In this document: positions 17,687-26,955 of the stretch, one piece after another
Layout: the number at the start of each line of letters is the position of its first letter
Position numbering within the stretch: position 1 is the first letter of the stretch
DNA from: SLRI01 sp942491185
GTDB taxonomy: Bacteria > Pseudomonadota > Alphaproteobacteria > Geminicoccales > Geminicoccaceae
Assembly: GCA_942491185.1 (NCBI GenBank)
Contig: CALOAB010000024.1
Coordinates: 1 to 64,000 of the forward strand
Direction of reading: 5' to 3'
DNA length: 64,000 bases
The notes under the pieces: generated by a model
What the model was told of the DNA's origin: nothing
What the model saw: only the letters and a program-made list of their open reading frames with translations
Database searches by the model: none
Program-made: the position numbers and the translations under genes

Positions 17687-20084
17687 TCACGCCCGCAGGC
17701 TCCCTCCGAGCTGCTTCTCGACCGCCGCCACGATCTTCCGCGCCACCGGCTCGATCTCCGCCTCGACCAGGGTCTTCTCCGCCGATTGCAGACGGACGGC
17801 GATGGCGAGCGACTTCTTGCCCGGCTCCATCCCCTGCCCTTCGTAGACGTCGAACAGCTCGACCTCGCGGATCAGCTTCTTCTCCGCACTCCTGACCGCC
17901 TTGACCAGCTGGTCGGCGCTGACCGCCGCATCGAGGATGAAGGCGAAATCGCGATCGACGGATGGGTACGGCCAGGCCTCGAGCGGCGGCCTTGTGCGGC
18001 CGGGCCGGATCTTGATCTTCGGCAGCCGGTCGAGATCGAGCTCGAAGGCGACGACCCGGCCCTCGATGTCGAACTGCTCGAGCAGCTTGGGGTGCAGCTC
18101 GCCGAAGCTGGCGAGCCGGTTGGGCCCGAGACCGAGCGTGCCGGAGCGGCCGGGATGGTACCAGTCGGGTGCCTCGGCCGTCACCTGCAGCGGCTCGAGC
18201 CTGACGCCGGCCGCAGCCAGCACCGCCAGCGCATCGCCCTTGACGTCGAACGCATCCACCGGCCGCCGCTCGGCCGTCCAGTGCCGGCCGCTGGTCGAGC
18301 CCCAGCGCAGGCCGGTGAGCGCCTCGACCTGGTCACCCGGCTGGCCACCGGTGAACCGGGCACCCAGCTCGAACAGCGCCCCGTCGCCGCGCTTCTTCGC
18401 CTGGTTGCGCGCCAGCGCCACGAGCAGGTTCGGCAACAGCGACGGCCGCATCACCGAAAGCTCGCTGGAGATCGGATTCTTCAGCCGCACCGGCGCTGCG
18501 GTCGAGAAGGCTCCGGCCTCGGCCTCGCCGGTGAACGCCCAGGTCACTGCTTCCGTGTAGCCCAGGCCTGCCACCGTCCGCCGCAGCAAGCCGCGCCGCC
18601 GCTGCTCCGGCGACAGCACACCGGCACTCACCGCTTCGGTGCGGGTGACGGGCACCGGCGGGATGCGGTCGTAGCCGTGCAGCCGGCACAGCTCCTCGAC
18701 GATGCAGGCCGAGCTGGTGATGTCGTGGCGCCAGCTCGGCGGCTGTACGATGTAGTGCTCTGGCCCGCCGTCGAGGGCAAAGCCGAGGGCCCGCAAATGC
18801 GCCTCGATCTCGGCCTGCTCGAGCTGGATGCCGCCGAGGCGCGCCAGCTCCTTGACCGGGAACACCACCGGCGCCGGCAGCGCCGGCACTTCTCCGGCGA
18901 CAACCGGCTCGGCCGCCTCGCCACCGCACAGCTCGAGGATCAGCCGCGTCGCGAGCTCCATGCCGGGCACCGCCATGGCCGGGTCGAGCCCGCGCTCGAA
19001 CCGCGTCCGGGCATCGCTCACCAGCTCGAGCCTGCGCCCGGTGAGCGCGGTGCGGATCGGATCGAACAGCGCCACCTCGAGCAGCACGTTGGTGGTTTCC
19101 GACGTGACGCCGGACTCCTCGCCACCCATCACGCCACCGAGCCCATGCGGCGCATTGGCGTCGGCGATCACCGTCATCCCAGGCTCGAGCGCGTACTCGC
19201 GACCGTCGAGCGCGAGCAGCGTCTCGCCCGGCTTCGCGAAGCGAACGGTGACGTCGCCCCGCAGCTTGTCGGCATCGAAGACGTGGAGCGGGCGGTTGAG
19301 GTCGAACATCACATAGTTGGTGATATCGACCAGCGCCGAGATCGGCCGCAGCCCGATCGCCTTCAGCCGCCGCTGCATCCATTCCGGGCTCGGCCCGTTG
19401 GTGACGCCGCGGATCAGCCGGCCGATGAACATCGGGCAGGCCGCTTCATCGCCCTCGCCGAGCTCGAGGCGAATAGCCGGCCCCTTGCCCATGGCTCGGC
19501 ACCGGCGTGAAGTCGCGCTCCTTGAGCGTGCCGAGGCCGGCCGCAGCCAGCTCGCGAGCGATGCCGACGATGCCGAAGCAATCGGCGCGGTCGGGGGTCA
19601 GGCCGATCTCGAAGACCGGCCCCTCGAGCCCGAGCACCTCGGTCGCAGCTGTGCCGACCGGCGGCTCGCCCTCGAGATCGACGATGCCGTCGTGCTCCTC
19701 GCCGATGCCGAGCTCGCGCGCCGAGCACAGCATGCCGTGGCTCTCGACGCCGCGGATCTTGCTCGCGGTCAGCACCATGCCGTTCGCCGGGATGGTGCTG
19801 CCGGTGGGCGCGAAGATGCCGTAGAGCCCGGTCCGCGCATTGGGCGCGCCGCACACCACCTGGACCTCGCCCGCAGCCGTCTCGACCCGACAGAGCCTGA
19901 GGCGATCGGCATTGGGATGTTGCACCGCCTCGATGACCCGGGCGACGGTGAAGGGGGCGAGCTCGCTGGTGCGGTCGTGCACGTCCTCGACCTCGAGGCC
20001 GAGCGAGGTCAGCGCGGTCGCGATCTCGGCGGCCGAGGCTTCGGTCTCGAGATGCTCCTTGAGCCAGGGCAAGGTGAGCTTCAT
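17687..20084 (-). CDS. pheT: Phenylalanyl-tRNA synthetase beta subunit, with a 1-base frameshift
   Basis: Beta chain of the alpha2-beta2 synthetase that charges tRNA-Phe; about 798 residues after correction, normal for the family. It starts MKLTLPWLKEHL, followed by the tRNA-binding EMAP-like domain with HPNADRLRLC. The editing B3/B4 region and the C-terminal anticodon-binding fold (EVELFDVYEG) follow. The frame is broken at about 19493-19494, where one extra G in GG (top strand) separates FTPVPS from MGKGPAIRLEL. Removing it restores the normal junction. The start overlaps the pheS stop as ATGA. The gene is essential, so the frameshift is most likely a sequence error. Confidence 0.92.
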
Positions 20085-21163
20085 CGCGAGAGACCAGCGA
20101 AGGTGGTGGGCAGGTCGAGCGGCACGAAGCCGTAGTGGCGGAGCCAGGCGAGGTCGGCCTCGAAGAACGGGCGGAGGTCCGGCATGCCGTATTTGAGCAT
20201 GGCGATGCGGTCGATCCCCATGCCGAAGGCGAAGCCCTGCCACTCGGCAGGATCCAGCCCGACCGCCTTGAGCACGTTCGGGTGGACCATGCCGCAGCCG
20301 AGGATCTCGAGCCAATCGCTGCCTTCGCCGACGACGATCTCCTCCTTGGTTCGCCTGCAGCCGATATCCATCTCGGCCGACGGCTCGGTGAACGGGAAGA
20401 AGCTCGGCCTGAAACGGGCGGTGATGTCGTCGCGCTCGAAATAGGCGCGGACGAAGTCGATCAGGCAGCCCTTGAGATGGCCCATGTGCGCGCGCCGGTC
20501 GATCACCAGGCCCTCGACCTGGTGGAACATCGGCGTGTGGGTGGCGTCGCTGTCGCAGCGATAAGTGCGGCCAGGCGCGATGATCCGAAAGGGCGGCTTG
20601 TGCGTCATCATGTGGCGCACCTGGATGGTCGAGGTGTGGGTGCGCAGCATCAGCGGCTGGCCGTCCTCGGTGGCCTCGAGGAAGAACGTGTCGTGCATCT
20701 CCCGCGCTGGATGCTCGGGCGGGAAGTTGAGTGCGGTGAAATTGTGGAAGTCGTTCTCGACGTCCGGCCCCTCGGCCACCGAGAAGCCCATATCGGCGAA
20801 GATTGCCGTCAGCTCGTCGGTCACCTGGCTCACCGGGTGGATGCGCCCCTCGGGCAATGGCCTGGCGGGCAAGCTGACGTCGATCCGCTCGGCCTCGAGC
20901 CTGGCGGTGAGCGCGCTCTCGGCGAGTGCTGCCCGGCGCTCGGCCAGCAGCTCCTCGATCCGCCGCTTGAGCACGTTGAAGGCCTGGCCAGCCTTCGGCC
21001 GCTCCTCGACGGGCAGGCTGCTCACGCCCTTGACCAGCTCGGTCACCCGGCCCTTCTTGCCGAGATAGGCGACGCGCAGCGCGTCCAGTCGCTCGAGGTC
21101 GGCTGCAGCCTTCACCTCGGCCGCGATCTCGCCTTCCAACGCGTCGATATCAGCCAGCATCAC
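20081..21163 (-). CDS. pheS: Phenylalanyl-tRNA synthetase alpha subunit
   Basis: A 360-residue catalytic subunit. The N-terminal coiled-coil arm (first 90 residues) is followed by the class II core. Motif 2 is visible as the FRIIAPGRTYRCD region, with HTPMFHQVEGL just after it. Motif 3 is visible near the end as the glycine-rich FGMGIDRIAMLKYG. The length and order are normal. It is translated together with pheT through a 4-base overlap. A long imperfect palindrome and a terminator separate it from the ribosomal protein genes upstream. Confidence 0.96.
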   Translation of the reverse strand: MMLADIDALEGEIAAEVKAAADLERLDALRVAYLGKKGRVTELVKGVSSLPVEERPKAGQAFNVLKRRIEELLAERRAALAESALTARLEAERIDVSLPARPLPEGRIHPVSQVTDELTAIFADMGFSVAEGPDVENDFHNFTALNFPPEHPAREMHDTFFLEATEDGQPLMLRTHTSTIQVRHMMTHKPPFRIIAPGRTYRCDSDATHTPMFHQVEGLVIDRRAHMGHLKGCLIDFVRAYFERDDITARFRPSFFPFTEPSAEMDIGCRRTKEEIVVGEGSDWLEILGCGMVHPNVLKAVGLDPAEWQGFAFGMGIDRIAMLKYGMPDLRPFFEADLAWLRHYGFVPLDLPTTFAGLSR

Positions 21164-21180
21164 TCAACTACCGTTGTTGA

Positions 21181-21345
21181 GAGCCTGTCCGAGATGTTTA
21201 CGAGGTCTTTCGTGAGCCTGGCAGCGGCACCTGCTTCGTCGTTGGCTCGTCGACGATGCTCTGCATCGACGGCGAACCAACTTCTCGCATCTGCTCGCTG
21301 CCAGGCTCATGAAAAACCTCGTAAACGTCTCGGAAAGGCTCTGAT
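21181..21345. repeat. Long imperfect palindrome (about 165 bases), MITE-like
   Basis: The sequence reads almost the same on both strands. The outer arms are GAGCCTGTCCGAGATGTTTA and the complement of its counterpart, with a few mismatches. Pairing continues through GAGCCTGGCAGCG to a centre at GACGATGC-TCT-GCATCGACG. There is no ORF of its own. It resembles a miniature inverted-repeat element or a mobile terminal repeat pair. If transcribed it would form a very long hairpin between the ribosomal protein and pheST genes. Confidence 0.75.
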
Positions 21346-21354
21346 CTTCAAACG

Positions 21355-21380
21355 AAAAAAGGGGGCCCGTCCGGCCCCCT
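21355..21380 (-). terminator. Intrinsic terminator after rplT
   Basis: On the reverse strand the stem GGGGGCC/GGCCCCC (21361-21367 with 21373-21379, loop of 5) is followed by TTTTTT (21355-21360). It lies about 50 bases after the rplT stop and before pheS, so the two operons should be at least partly separated. Confidence 0.85.
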
Positions 21381-21430
21381 CTTCTCAAATTTGGCAAGGG
21401 GACCGGAAAAACGCCGGCGCCCCCTCGAGC

Positions 21431-21790
21431 TCAATTCTTGAGGGCGGCTCCGGCCTTCTCGATAAAGCCCGCAAACGTCGCGGCATCATGCACCGCGATA
21501 TCGGCCAGCACCTTGCGGTCGAGATCGATGCCCGCGACCTTGAGGCCGTGCATCAGATTGCCATAGGTCATGCCGCGCTCGCGCGCCGCGGCGTTGATCC
21601 GCTGGATCCACAGCGCCCGGAACTCGCGCTTCCGGACCCGCCGGTCACGATAGGCGTACTGGCCGGCCTTCTCGACCGCCTGGCGCGCCGTCTTGATGCA
21701 GTTCTTGCGGCGGCCGTAATAGCCCTTGGCACTCTCCAGCACCGCCTTGTGGCGGGCGTGGGAGGTGACACCGCGCTTGACCCGAGCCAT
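21431..21790 (-). CDS. rplT: 50S ribosomal protein L20
   Basis: A 119-residue, highly basic 23S rRNA-binding protein needed for early assembly of the large subunit. It starts MARVKRGVTSHARHK, followed by the helical RNA-binding stretch GYYGRRKNCIKTARQAV. The C-terminal globular part has the conserved LWIQRINAAAR. Length and sequence are fully typical. It is encoded 50 bases after rpmI on the same strand. Confidence 0.98.
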   Translation of the reverse strand: MARVKRGVTSHARHKAVLESAKGYYGRRKNCIKTARQAVEKAGQYAYRDRRVRKREFRALWIQRINAAARERGMTYGNLMHGLKVAGIDLDRKVLADIAVHDAATFAGFIEKAGAALKN

Positions 21791-21840
21791 GGCTCCGTAT
21801 CCTCAGTCAGTCGTCTTGCACATCATCCAGCCGCAACGCC

Positions 21841-22038
21841 TCAGGCGTGCGGCATCATCAGCCGAACGAGATTGGCGTCGCCCGGCCGCAGATAGCCGGT
21901 CTTGCGATGCCGCATCTTCGCCTTCTTCGGCTGACCGGTGAAGTTGTGGCGATGATTGGCGTGACCGCGCTTGATCTTGCCGGTCGCCGTGAACGAGAAC
22001 CGCTTGGCGGCGGCCCGCTTGGTCTTCAACTTGGTCAT
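21841..22038 (-). CDS. rpmI: 50S ribosomal protein L35
   Basis: A 65-residue basic protein. The family signature is clear: KLKTKRAAAKRF at the start, then GHANHRHN and a KKAKMRHR stretch. Length is normal. It is the first gene of an rpmI-rplT pair. infC, which commonly precedes rpmI, is absent here. A promoter with good sigma-70-type spacing lies at 22117-22145. Confidence 0.97.
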   Translation of the reverse strand: MTKLKTKRAAAKRFSFTATGKIKRGHANHRHNFTGQPKKAKMRHRKTGYLRPGDANLVRLMMPHA

Positions 22039-22116
22039 GCCGGGAATCTCCGAACGACAGCGCCGCCACCCCCGAAATGAAGGAGGACGACCCCGTCGGC
22101 AACAACAGCGACCGGC

Positions 22117-22145
22117 TCTATAGCCGAGCCGCAGCCCCGACGCAA
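22117..22145 (-). promoter_or_regulatory. Probable sigma-70-type promoter of rpmI-rplT
   Basis: On the reverse strand, TTGCGT (22145-22140) and TATAGA (22122-22117) are separated by exactly 17 bases. They sit about 80 bases upstream of the rpmI start. This is the best-looking promoter in the window. The 5' leader could be where L20 autoregulates its own operon, but I see no clear rRNA-mimic structure. Confidence 0.65.
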
Positions 22146-22180
22146 CCACCGCCTGCGCGCCCGGAGCGGCCATGACTCAA

Positions 22181-23041
22181 CTAGCCACGGCGGCGCGGCG
22201 AGGCCGTGAGCTCGAGCGGCTGCGCCACCGCGCCTGACGTGGTCCGCGCCTTGCCACTCGTTGCCATCGCCTCGGCGAGCGGCGTCTCGCGGCCCGGTCG
22301 CCTGGCAGCACCGGCCAGCCGCCGCAAGGCGTCGAGCGCCGAGTGCAACAGGCGTGGCTCCAGGCCATCGGAGCCCTCGACGTCGAGTGCTGCCAGCGTG
22401 TCCAGCTTGATCAGCACGTCGCCGAGGCCGTCGGCCGGCACTTGGGCGATCAGCTCATCGGTCAGCGCCAGGCGGGCATCGATCGAATCGAGCCGCTGCT
22501 CGAGGGCGAAGCGGTCGGCAAAGCTGCGATCGGCAAGCGCCCGCTGCAGGGCTGATGTGGCCTGCTCGATGCTGGTCGCTGCCGGCAGGCATTGCCGGGC
22601 CGCCGGGAGCTGCAGCAGGGCCGCCCGGGTGGTCTCGCGCAAGGCACCGAGCCGCGCTTGCTGCGACGCCAGGTCGGCGAGCGCCGGCCGGCTGCCCGTC
22701 AACGGCTCGACCACCCGGCCGACCACCAAAATGGCGTCCGTGGCAAGCGGCCCGCGCAGGCGAAACTGACCGCCGAGCACCGCCAGCGTGCCGATCGACT
22801 GGCCACCGAGACAGCAGCCCTGGCCGCTGAAGCCGACGAGGTAGAGCCAGAGCGCCAGCGCATCACCATCGCGCACGGCATAGATGCCGCCATTCTCGAG
22901 CTGGCGATCACTGCAATCGACAATGATCGTCTGCCCCTCCTGCAGGAGCGGCTCGAGCGCATCGTCCGCGACCGCAACGCGGAGCTGCCAGGGTTGCAAG
23001 GCGGTGTCGGCCTCGCCGTTCGGACGCTCATCGATCGCCAT
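22181..23041 (-). CDS. Degenerate S24/LexA-like peptidase-fold protein
   Basis: A 286-residue protein. Residues about 20-115 resemble the S24 (LexA/phage repressor) peptidase fold: DDALEPLLQEGQTIIVDCS, then GGIYAVRDGDALALW, and the closing strand VVGRVVEPL. The catalytic Ser expected in the DS-M-EP-motif is Ala here, and the catalytic Lys expected after the central strand is not seen. It should therefore be unable to self-cleave. There is no N-terminal helix-turn-helix. The remaining 170 residues are helical with heptad-like Leu spacing and match no family I know. It is coupled to the upstream gene (14-base overlap) and may form a two-component module. Confidence 0.55.
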   Translation of the reverse strand: MAIDERPNGEADTALQPWQLRVAVADDALEPLLQEGQTIIVDCSDRQLENGGIYAVRDGDALALWLYLVGFSGQGCCLGGQSIGTLAVLGGQFRLRGPLATDAILVVGRVVEPLTGSRPALADLASQQARLGALRETTRAALLQLPAARQCLPAATSIEQATSALQRALADRSFADRFALEQRLDSIDARLALTDELIAQVPADGLGDVLIKLDTLAALDVEGSDGLEPRLLHSALDALRRLAGAARRPGRETPLAEAMATSGKARTTSGAVAQPLELTASPRRRG

Positions 23042-23594
23042 GCGCGCTCCTTTGCTGCCGCTCGCCAGAAGCCCTGGGCTCCAGTCCGGCCTCGAGCGCC
23101 AGATGCGCGCCCTCGACCAGATGATTGCGCAGCCGGCGATACCAGTCGCCCGACTCGCCGTTCTCGGCCACGTCGAGATTCTCCATCAGATAGCGCGCCA
23201 TCTCGAGCGCCTTGAGCGCACCCCTGACCGTCGCCGGGCGACGCTCGGAGAGCCTGAGCTCGAGCGGTCGCTGCAAATCCTCGGTGAGGCAGCGCCAGCC
23301 ATCCTCGGTCAGGCTGGCGCGCTCGTGAAATCGCTCCAGCGCCTGCCAGAGCTCGATATAGTCGGCCAGCGGATCGCCGAGCGCGCGCTCACCGCGCATT
23401 GCCCCGCCCATTGCCGTGCCGAAATCGGCCGCAGCACCGCCATCGTCCGCGAGGCCGGACGCCAGCTCCAGATCCTCCGGTGGCTCGGCCATGGACCAAG
23501 GCTCGGGCACGATCTCGCCGGCGATCAGCTGACCCAGGCGGCGACGGAGGCCGGGCTCGCTGGCGGATGACTGGCTGGCTCGGCAGGTGCTCAA
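23028..23594 (-). CDS. Hypothetical acidic protein, partner of the S24-like gene
   Basis: A 188-residue protein without recognisable motif; helical and rich in Glu, Leu and Ala, with a C-terminal basic patch. I chose TTG at 23594 because GAGGG lies 5 bases upstream. The longer frame to 23690 also begins with TTG and runs into AT-rich sequence without coding character. It overlaps the S24-like gene by 14 bases, so the two products are probably made together. The 173 bases upstream, before prmA, contain no gene. Confidence 0.5.
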   Translation of the reverse strand: MSTCRASQSSASEPGLRRRLGQLIAGEIVPEPWSMAEPPEDLELASGLADDGGAAADFGTAMGGAMRGERALGDPLADYIELWQALERFHERASLTEDGWRCLTEDLQRPLELRLSERRPATVRGALKALEMARYLMENLDVAENGESGDWYRRLRNHLVEGAHLALEAGLEPRASGERQQRSAHGDR

Positions 23595-23767
23595 ATGACC
23601 CTCGCGGCACTGGAACTGTCGATTTTTTTTACAATTCGTTCCGGCCGCATGATCGTCAACAGAAATAGAGAAAAACGCCTCTTCTTTCAATCAGCGGTAA
23701 GTACAAAGCAGTCAGCAGTCACTTCTTAAGCTGACAAATGCTCGTCGCGATGTCCCGACTGGCCTTC

Positions 23768-24724
23768 CTACCGGCCGGCTGGCCGCAGGCGACGGACCAC
23801 GAGCGCGGTCCAGGGCAGCCGGTCGATCCGGGCAATCGGGCGCAGGCCGTGCAACCGATGGGCGTCGAGGACGGCTGGCGCCTGCCGATCGAGCAGGCCG
23901 GAGAGCACCGCGATCCCGCCCGGCGCCAGATGCCGCCGCAGGGCGCCGGCCATGCCGATCAGCGGGTCGGCCAGGATATTGGCGAAGACCAGGTCATAAG
24001 GCCCGGCGCGGTGAATGGCGGCTGCCGCATAGCCCTCGGCCACCAGGGCGCGCACCCGCCCGGCGACGCCATTGCGCCGGGCATTGTCGCGAGCGACGGC
24101 CACCGCCAGCGGGTCGTTGTCGACCGCGGTGACGCTGCAGCGATGGTCGGCCTTGGCAGCGGCAATGGCGAGAATGGCCGAGCCGCAGCCCATGTCGAGC
24201 ACCCGGGCGAACCGGCGCCGGCGCAGCAGCGTGTCGAAGGCCTCGAGGCAGGCGGCCGTGGTCTGATGCTCGCCCGAGCCGAAGGCGAGGCCGGCCTCGA
24301 TCAGGAGCGGCACCAGCCGCGGCCGCGACGGCAACGGATCGTCGGCCCCGTGCACGTAGAACCGGCCGATCTGCAGAGGCTGGCGGATCATCCGAACAGC
24401 CGCCAGCCAGTCCTGGTGCGGCAGCCAGTCGATGCCGATGGCACCATCGAGCAGCAGGCCATGGTCGGCGAGCAGCCGGTCGAGCTCGTGCGTGAGCGCT
24501 GCTGCGTCCGGCTGCGCCTTGAACAGCAGGTCGACCCGCCAGCGTATTGCCTGATCGGCGTCGTCGACCTCGTTCGCGAAGATCGAGGCGGAGAGCGCCA
24601 TCGCCTCGAGCGCCTCGAGCAGCGCCGGCGGCGGCTCCGCCGTCAGGTGGAAGCCCACCTGCCAGAGCCCGTCCGGGTCATTGGGCGCCGGCCAGGGCCG
24701 GTTCGGATCGCTGGAGGCCGCCAT
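23768..24724 (-). CDS. prmA: Ribosomal protein L11 methyltransferase
   Basis: A 318-residue SAM-dependent methyltransferase that trimethylates lysines and the N-terminus of ribosomal protein L11. The AFGSGEHQTT segment, the SAM motif VLDMGCGSAILAIAAAK and the catalytic-loop FANILADPL are all in place. The N-terminal ferredoxin-like substrate-recognition domain is shorter and less conserved, as is common. It starts within the stop of the helicase gene (TGATG), so the two are translationally coupled. Confidence 0.92.
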   Translation of the reverse strand: MAASSDPNRPWPAPNDPDGLWQVGFHLTAEPPPALLEALEAMALSASIFANEVDDADQAIRWRVDLLFKAQPDAAALTHELDRLLADHGLLLDGAIGIDWLPHQDWLAAVRMIRQPLQIGRFYVHGADDPLPSRPRLVPLLIEAGLAFGSGEHQTTAACLEAFDTLLRRRRFARVLDMGCGSAILAIAAAKADHRCSVTAVDNDPLAVAVARDNARRNGVAGRVRALVAEGYAAAAIHRAGPYDLVFANILADPLIGMAGALRRHLAPGGIAVLSGLLDRQAPAVLDAHRLHGLRPIARIDRLPWTALVVRRLRPAGR

Positions 24725-26955
24725 CAGGCCGCCTCGACGAAGCTGGAGATGACCTTCTTGGTGCCGGCCTTGTCGAAGGCGATCTCCAGCTTGTCGCCGT
24801 CGACCACGTTGATCCGGCCATAGCCGAATTTCTGGTGAAAGATCCGATCACCGACACTGAAGTTGCCGCCGCTCCGGGGCGGCGTGGTGAGGATCTCGGC
24901 CCGGCCCTCGATCAGCTTGCCGAGCTCGGCGCGGCGCGAGCGGAACTTGGCGACCCTGGGCTGGCTGAAGAGCTCGTCCGCGAACGCATCCGTGTCGGGG
25001 CGCATGGCGGGGTTGCGGTGCAAATGCTCGATATGGTCCGCCGGCAACTCGTCGATGAAGCGCGACGGCACCGACGACGACCATTGGTTGTAGATGCGCC
25101 GGTTGGCGGCGAAGCTGATGGTGCAGCGCTGCCGTGCCCTGGTGATGCCCACGTAGGCCAGCCGCCGCTCCTCCTCGAGCGCCTTGGCCCCGCCCTCGTC
25201 CATCGAGCGCTGGCTGGGAAACAGCCCCTCCTCCCAGCCGGCGAGGAAGACGGTGTCGAACTCGAGGCCCTTCGCCCCGTGCAGGGTCATCACCGAGACC
25301 AGATCGGCGCCGCTCTCGCCCACGGCATCCATCACCAGGCTGACATGCTCGAGAAAGGCGCCGACCGTCTCGAACTCCTCGATCGCCTTGACCAGCTCCT
25401 TCAAGTTGTCGAGCCGCCCCGGCGCATCCGCCGACTTGTCGTTCTGCCACATCGTCGTGTAGCCGCTCTCGTCCAGGATCTGCTCGACCAGGTCGCGCGG
25501 CGGCAGCTCGGCCAAGGCGCGGCGCCAATTGTCGAGCATGGCGAGAAACCCCAGAAGGGCGTTTCGGGTCCGGGTCGCGAGCTCGTCGGTCTCGACCATC
25601 TGCCGTGCTGTCTGCACCAGCGGCATGTCAGCCGCCCGCGCCGCATTGTGCAGCACCTTCAAGGCGGCATCGCCGATGCCGCGCCTGGGCAGATTGACGA
25701 TCCGCTCGAAGGCCAGGTCGTCGCTCGGCTGGGCCGTGAGGCGAAGATAGGCCACCGCATCGCGGATCTCGGCCCGCTCATAGAAGCGCGGTCCCCCCAC
25801 CACCCGATAGGGCAGGCCCATCTGAATGAAGCGCTCCTCGAACGCGCGGGTCTGAAACCCGGCGCGGACCAGCACGGCCATCTGGGCGAGGCTGGCGCCG
25901 TTCTGCTGCTGGGCCTCGATCTCGTCGCTGACGTAGCGGGCCTCCTCGGCGTCGTCCCAGAGCCCGGCGATGCGCACCGGCACACCGGGCTCGTCCTCGG
26001 TCCAGAGCGTCTTGCCGTGCCGTGCGGTGTTCCTGGCGATCAACCCCGAGGCGGTGCCGAGAATAGCGCCGGTGGAGCGGTAATTGCGCTCGAGGCGGAC
26101 GACGGCGGCACCCGGAAAATCCTGCTCGAAGCGCAGGATGTTGCCGACCTCGGCACCCCGCCAGGAGTAGATCGACTGGTCGTCGTCGCCGACACAGGTG
26201 ATGTTCTTGTGACCCTGCGCCAGCAGCCGCAGCAGCAAATACTGGGCGACATTGGTGTCCTGGTACTCGTCCACCAGGATGGCGCGAAACCGCCGCTGGT
26301 ATGTCGTGAGGATGTCCGGCGTGGTGCGCAGGATGGTCAAGGGGTGCAGCAGCAGATCGCCGAAATCGACGGCGTTCAGCGTCGAGAGCCGCTGCTGGTA
26401 GGCCTTGTAGAGCTGCAGCGAGCGGCCGGCGGCAAAGTCACCCACCTCGCTCGCCGGCACGTCGTCGGGCCGGTAGCCGCGATCCTTCCAGCGCTGGATC
26501 AGGCCCAGGAGCATGCGCGGCGCCCAGCGCTTCTCGTCGAGCTCGGCCGCCTGCACCACCTGCTTGACCAGGCGGAGCTGGTCGTCGGTGTCGAGAATGG
26601 TGAAGCCGGCCTCGAGATCGACCAGCTCGGCATGCGCCCGAAGCAGCCTGAGCCCGACGCTGTGGAACGTGCCGAGCCAGAGACCGGCGCAGCTCCGGCC
26701 CATCAGCCGCTCGACCCGCTCGACCATCTCGCGCGCCGCCTTGTTGGTGAAGGTGACGGCCAGGAGCTCGTGCGGCCGCGCGCGGCCGGTGATCAGGATG
26801 TGGGCCAGCCGCGTGGTGAGCACCCGGGTCTTGCCGGTCCCCGCACCGGCGAGCACCAGGAGCGGCCCATCGGCGGCGGTGACGGCGGCTCGCTGCTCTG
26901 GATTGAGGCCCTGCAGGTAGGCCGGCATGGTGGCGCGTTCGAGATCGTCTGACAT
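24724..26955 (-). CDS. UvrD/Rep/PcrA-family ATP-dependent DNA helicase
   Basis: A 743-residue superfamily 1A 3'-5' helicase. Motif I is AGAGTGKTRVL, motif Ia is VTFTNKAAREM, motif II is VDEYQDTN, motif III is GDDDQSIYSWRGA, motif IV is LERNYRS, motif V is TLHGAKGLEFD and motif VI is RLAYVGITRAR. The C-terminal tail contains GDRIFHQKFGYG, the Tudor-like tail shared by UvrD and PcrA, which binds RNA polymerase in studied cases. I chose ATG 26955 because the domain starts 15-20 residues later and upstream sequence lacks coding character. Role: nucleotide excision and mismatch repair. Confidence 0.93.
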   Translation of the reverse strand: MSDDLERATMPAYLQGLNPEQRAAVTAADGPLLVLAGAGTGKTRVLTTRLAHILITGRARPHELLAVTFTNKAAREMVERVERLMGRSCAGLWLGTFHSVGLRLLRAHAELVDLEAGFTILDTDDQLRLVKQVVQAAELDEKRWAPRMLLGLIQRWKDRGYRPDDVPASEVGDFAAGRSLQLYKAYQQRLSTLNAVDFGDLLLHPLTILRTTPDILTTYQRRFRAILVDEYQDTNVAQYLLLRLLAQGHKNITCVGDDDQSIYSWRGAEVGNILRFEQDFPGAAVVRLERNYRSTGAILGTASGLIARNTARHGKTLWTEDEPGVPVRIAGLWDDAEEARYVSDEIEAQQQNGASLAQMAVLVRAGFQTRAFEERFIQMGLPYRVVGGPRFYERAEIRDAVAYLRLTAQPSDDLAFERIVNLPRRGIGDAALKVLHNAARAADMPLVQTARQMVETDELATRTRNALLGFLAMLDNWRRALAELPPRDLVEQILDESGYTTMWQNDKSADAPGRLDNLKELVKAIEEFETVGAFLEHVSLVMDAVGESGADLVSVMTLHGAKGLEFDTVFLAGWEEGLFPSQRSMDEGGAKALEEERRLAYVGITRARQRCTISFAANRRIYNQWSSSVPSRFIDELPADHIEHLHRNPAMRPDTDAFADELFSQPRVAKFRSRRAELGKLIEGRAEILTTPPRSGGNFSVGDRIFHQKFGYGRINVVDGDKLEIAFDKAGTKKVISSFVEAA

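Noticed and set aside
21164..21397. 77-codon ORF across the long palindrome
   Set aside because: It is caused by the repeat being open in several frames, and it also crosses the rplT terminator.
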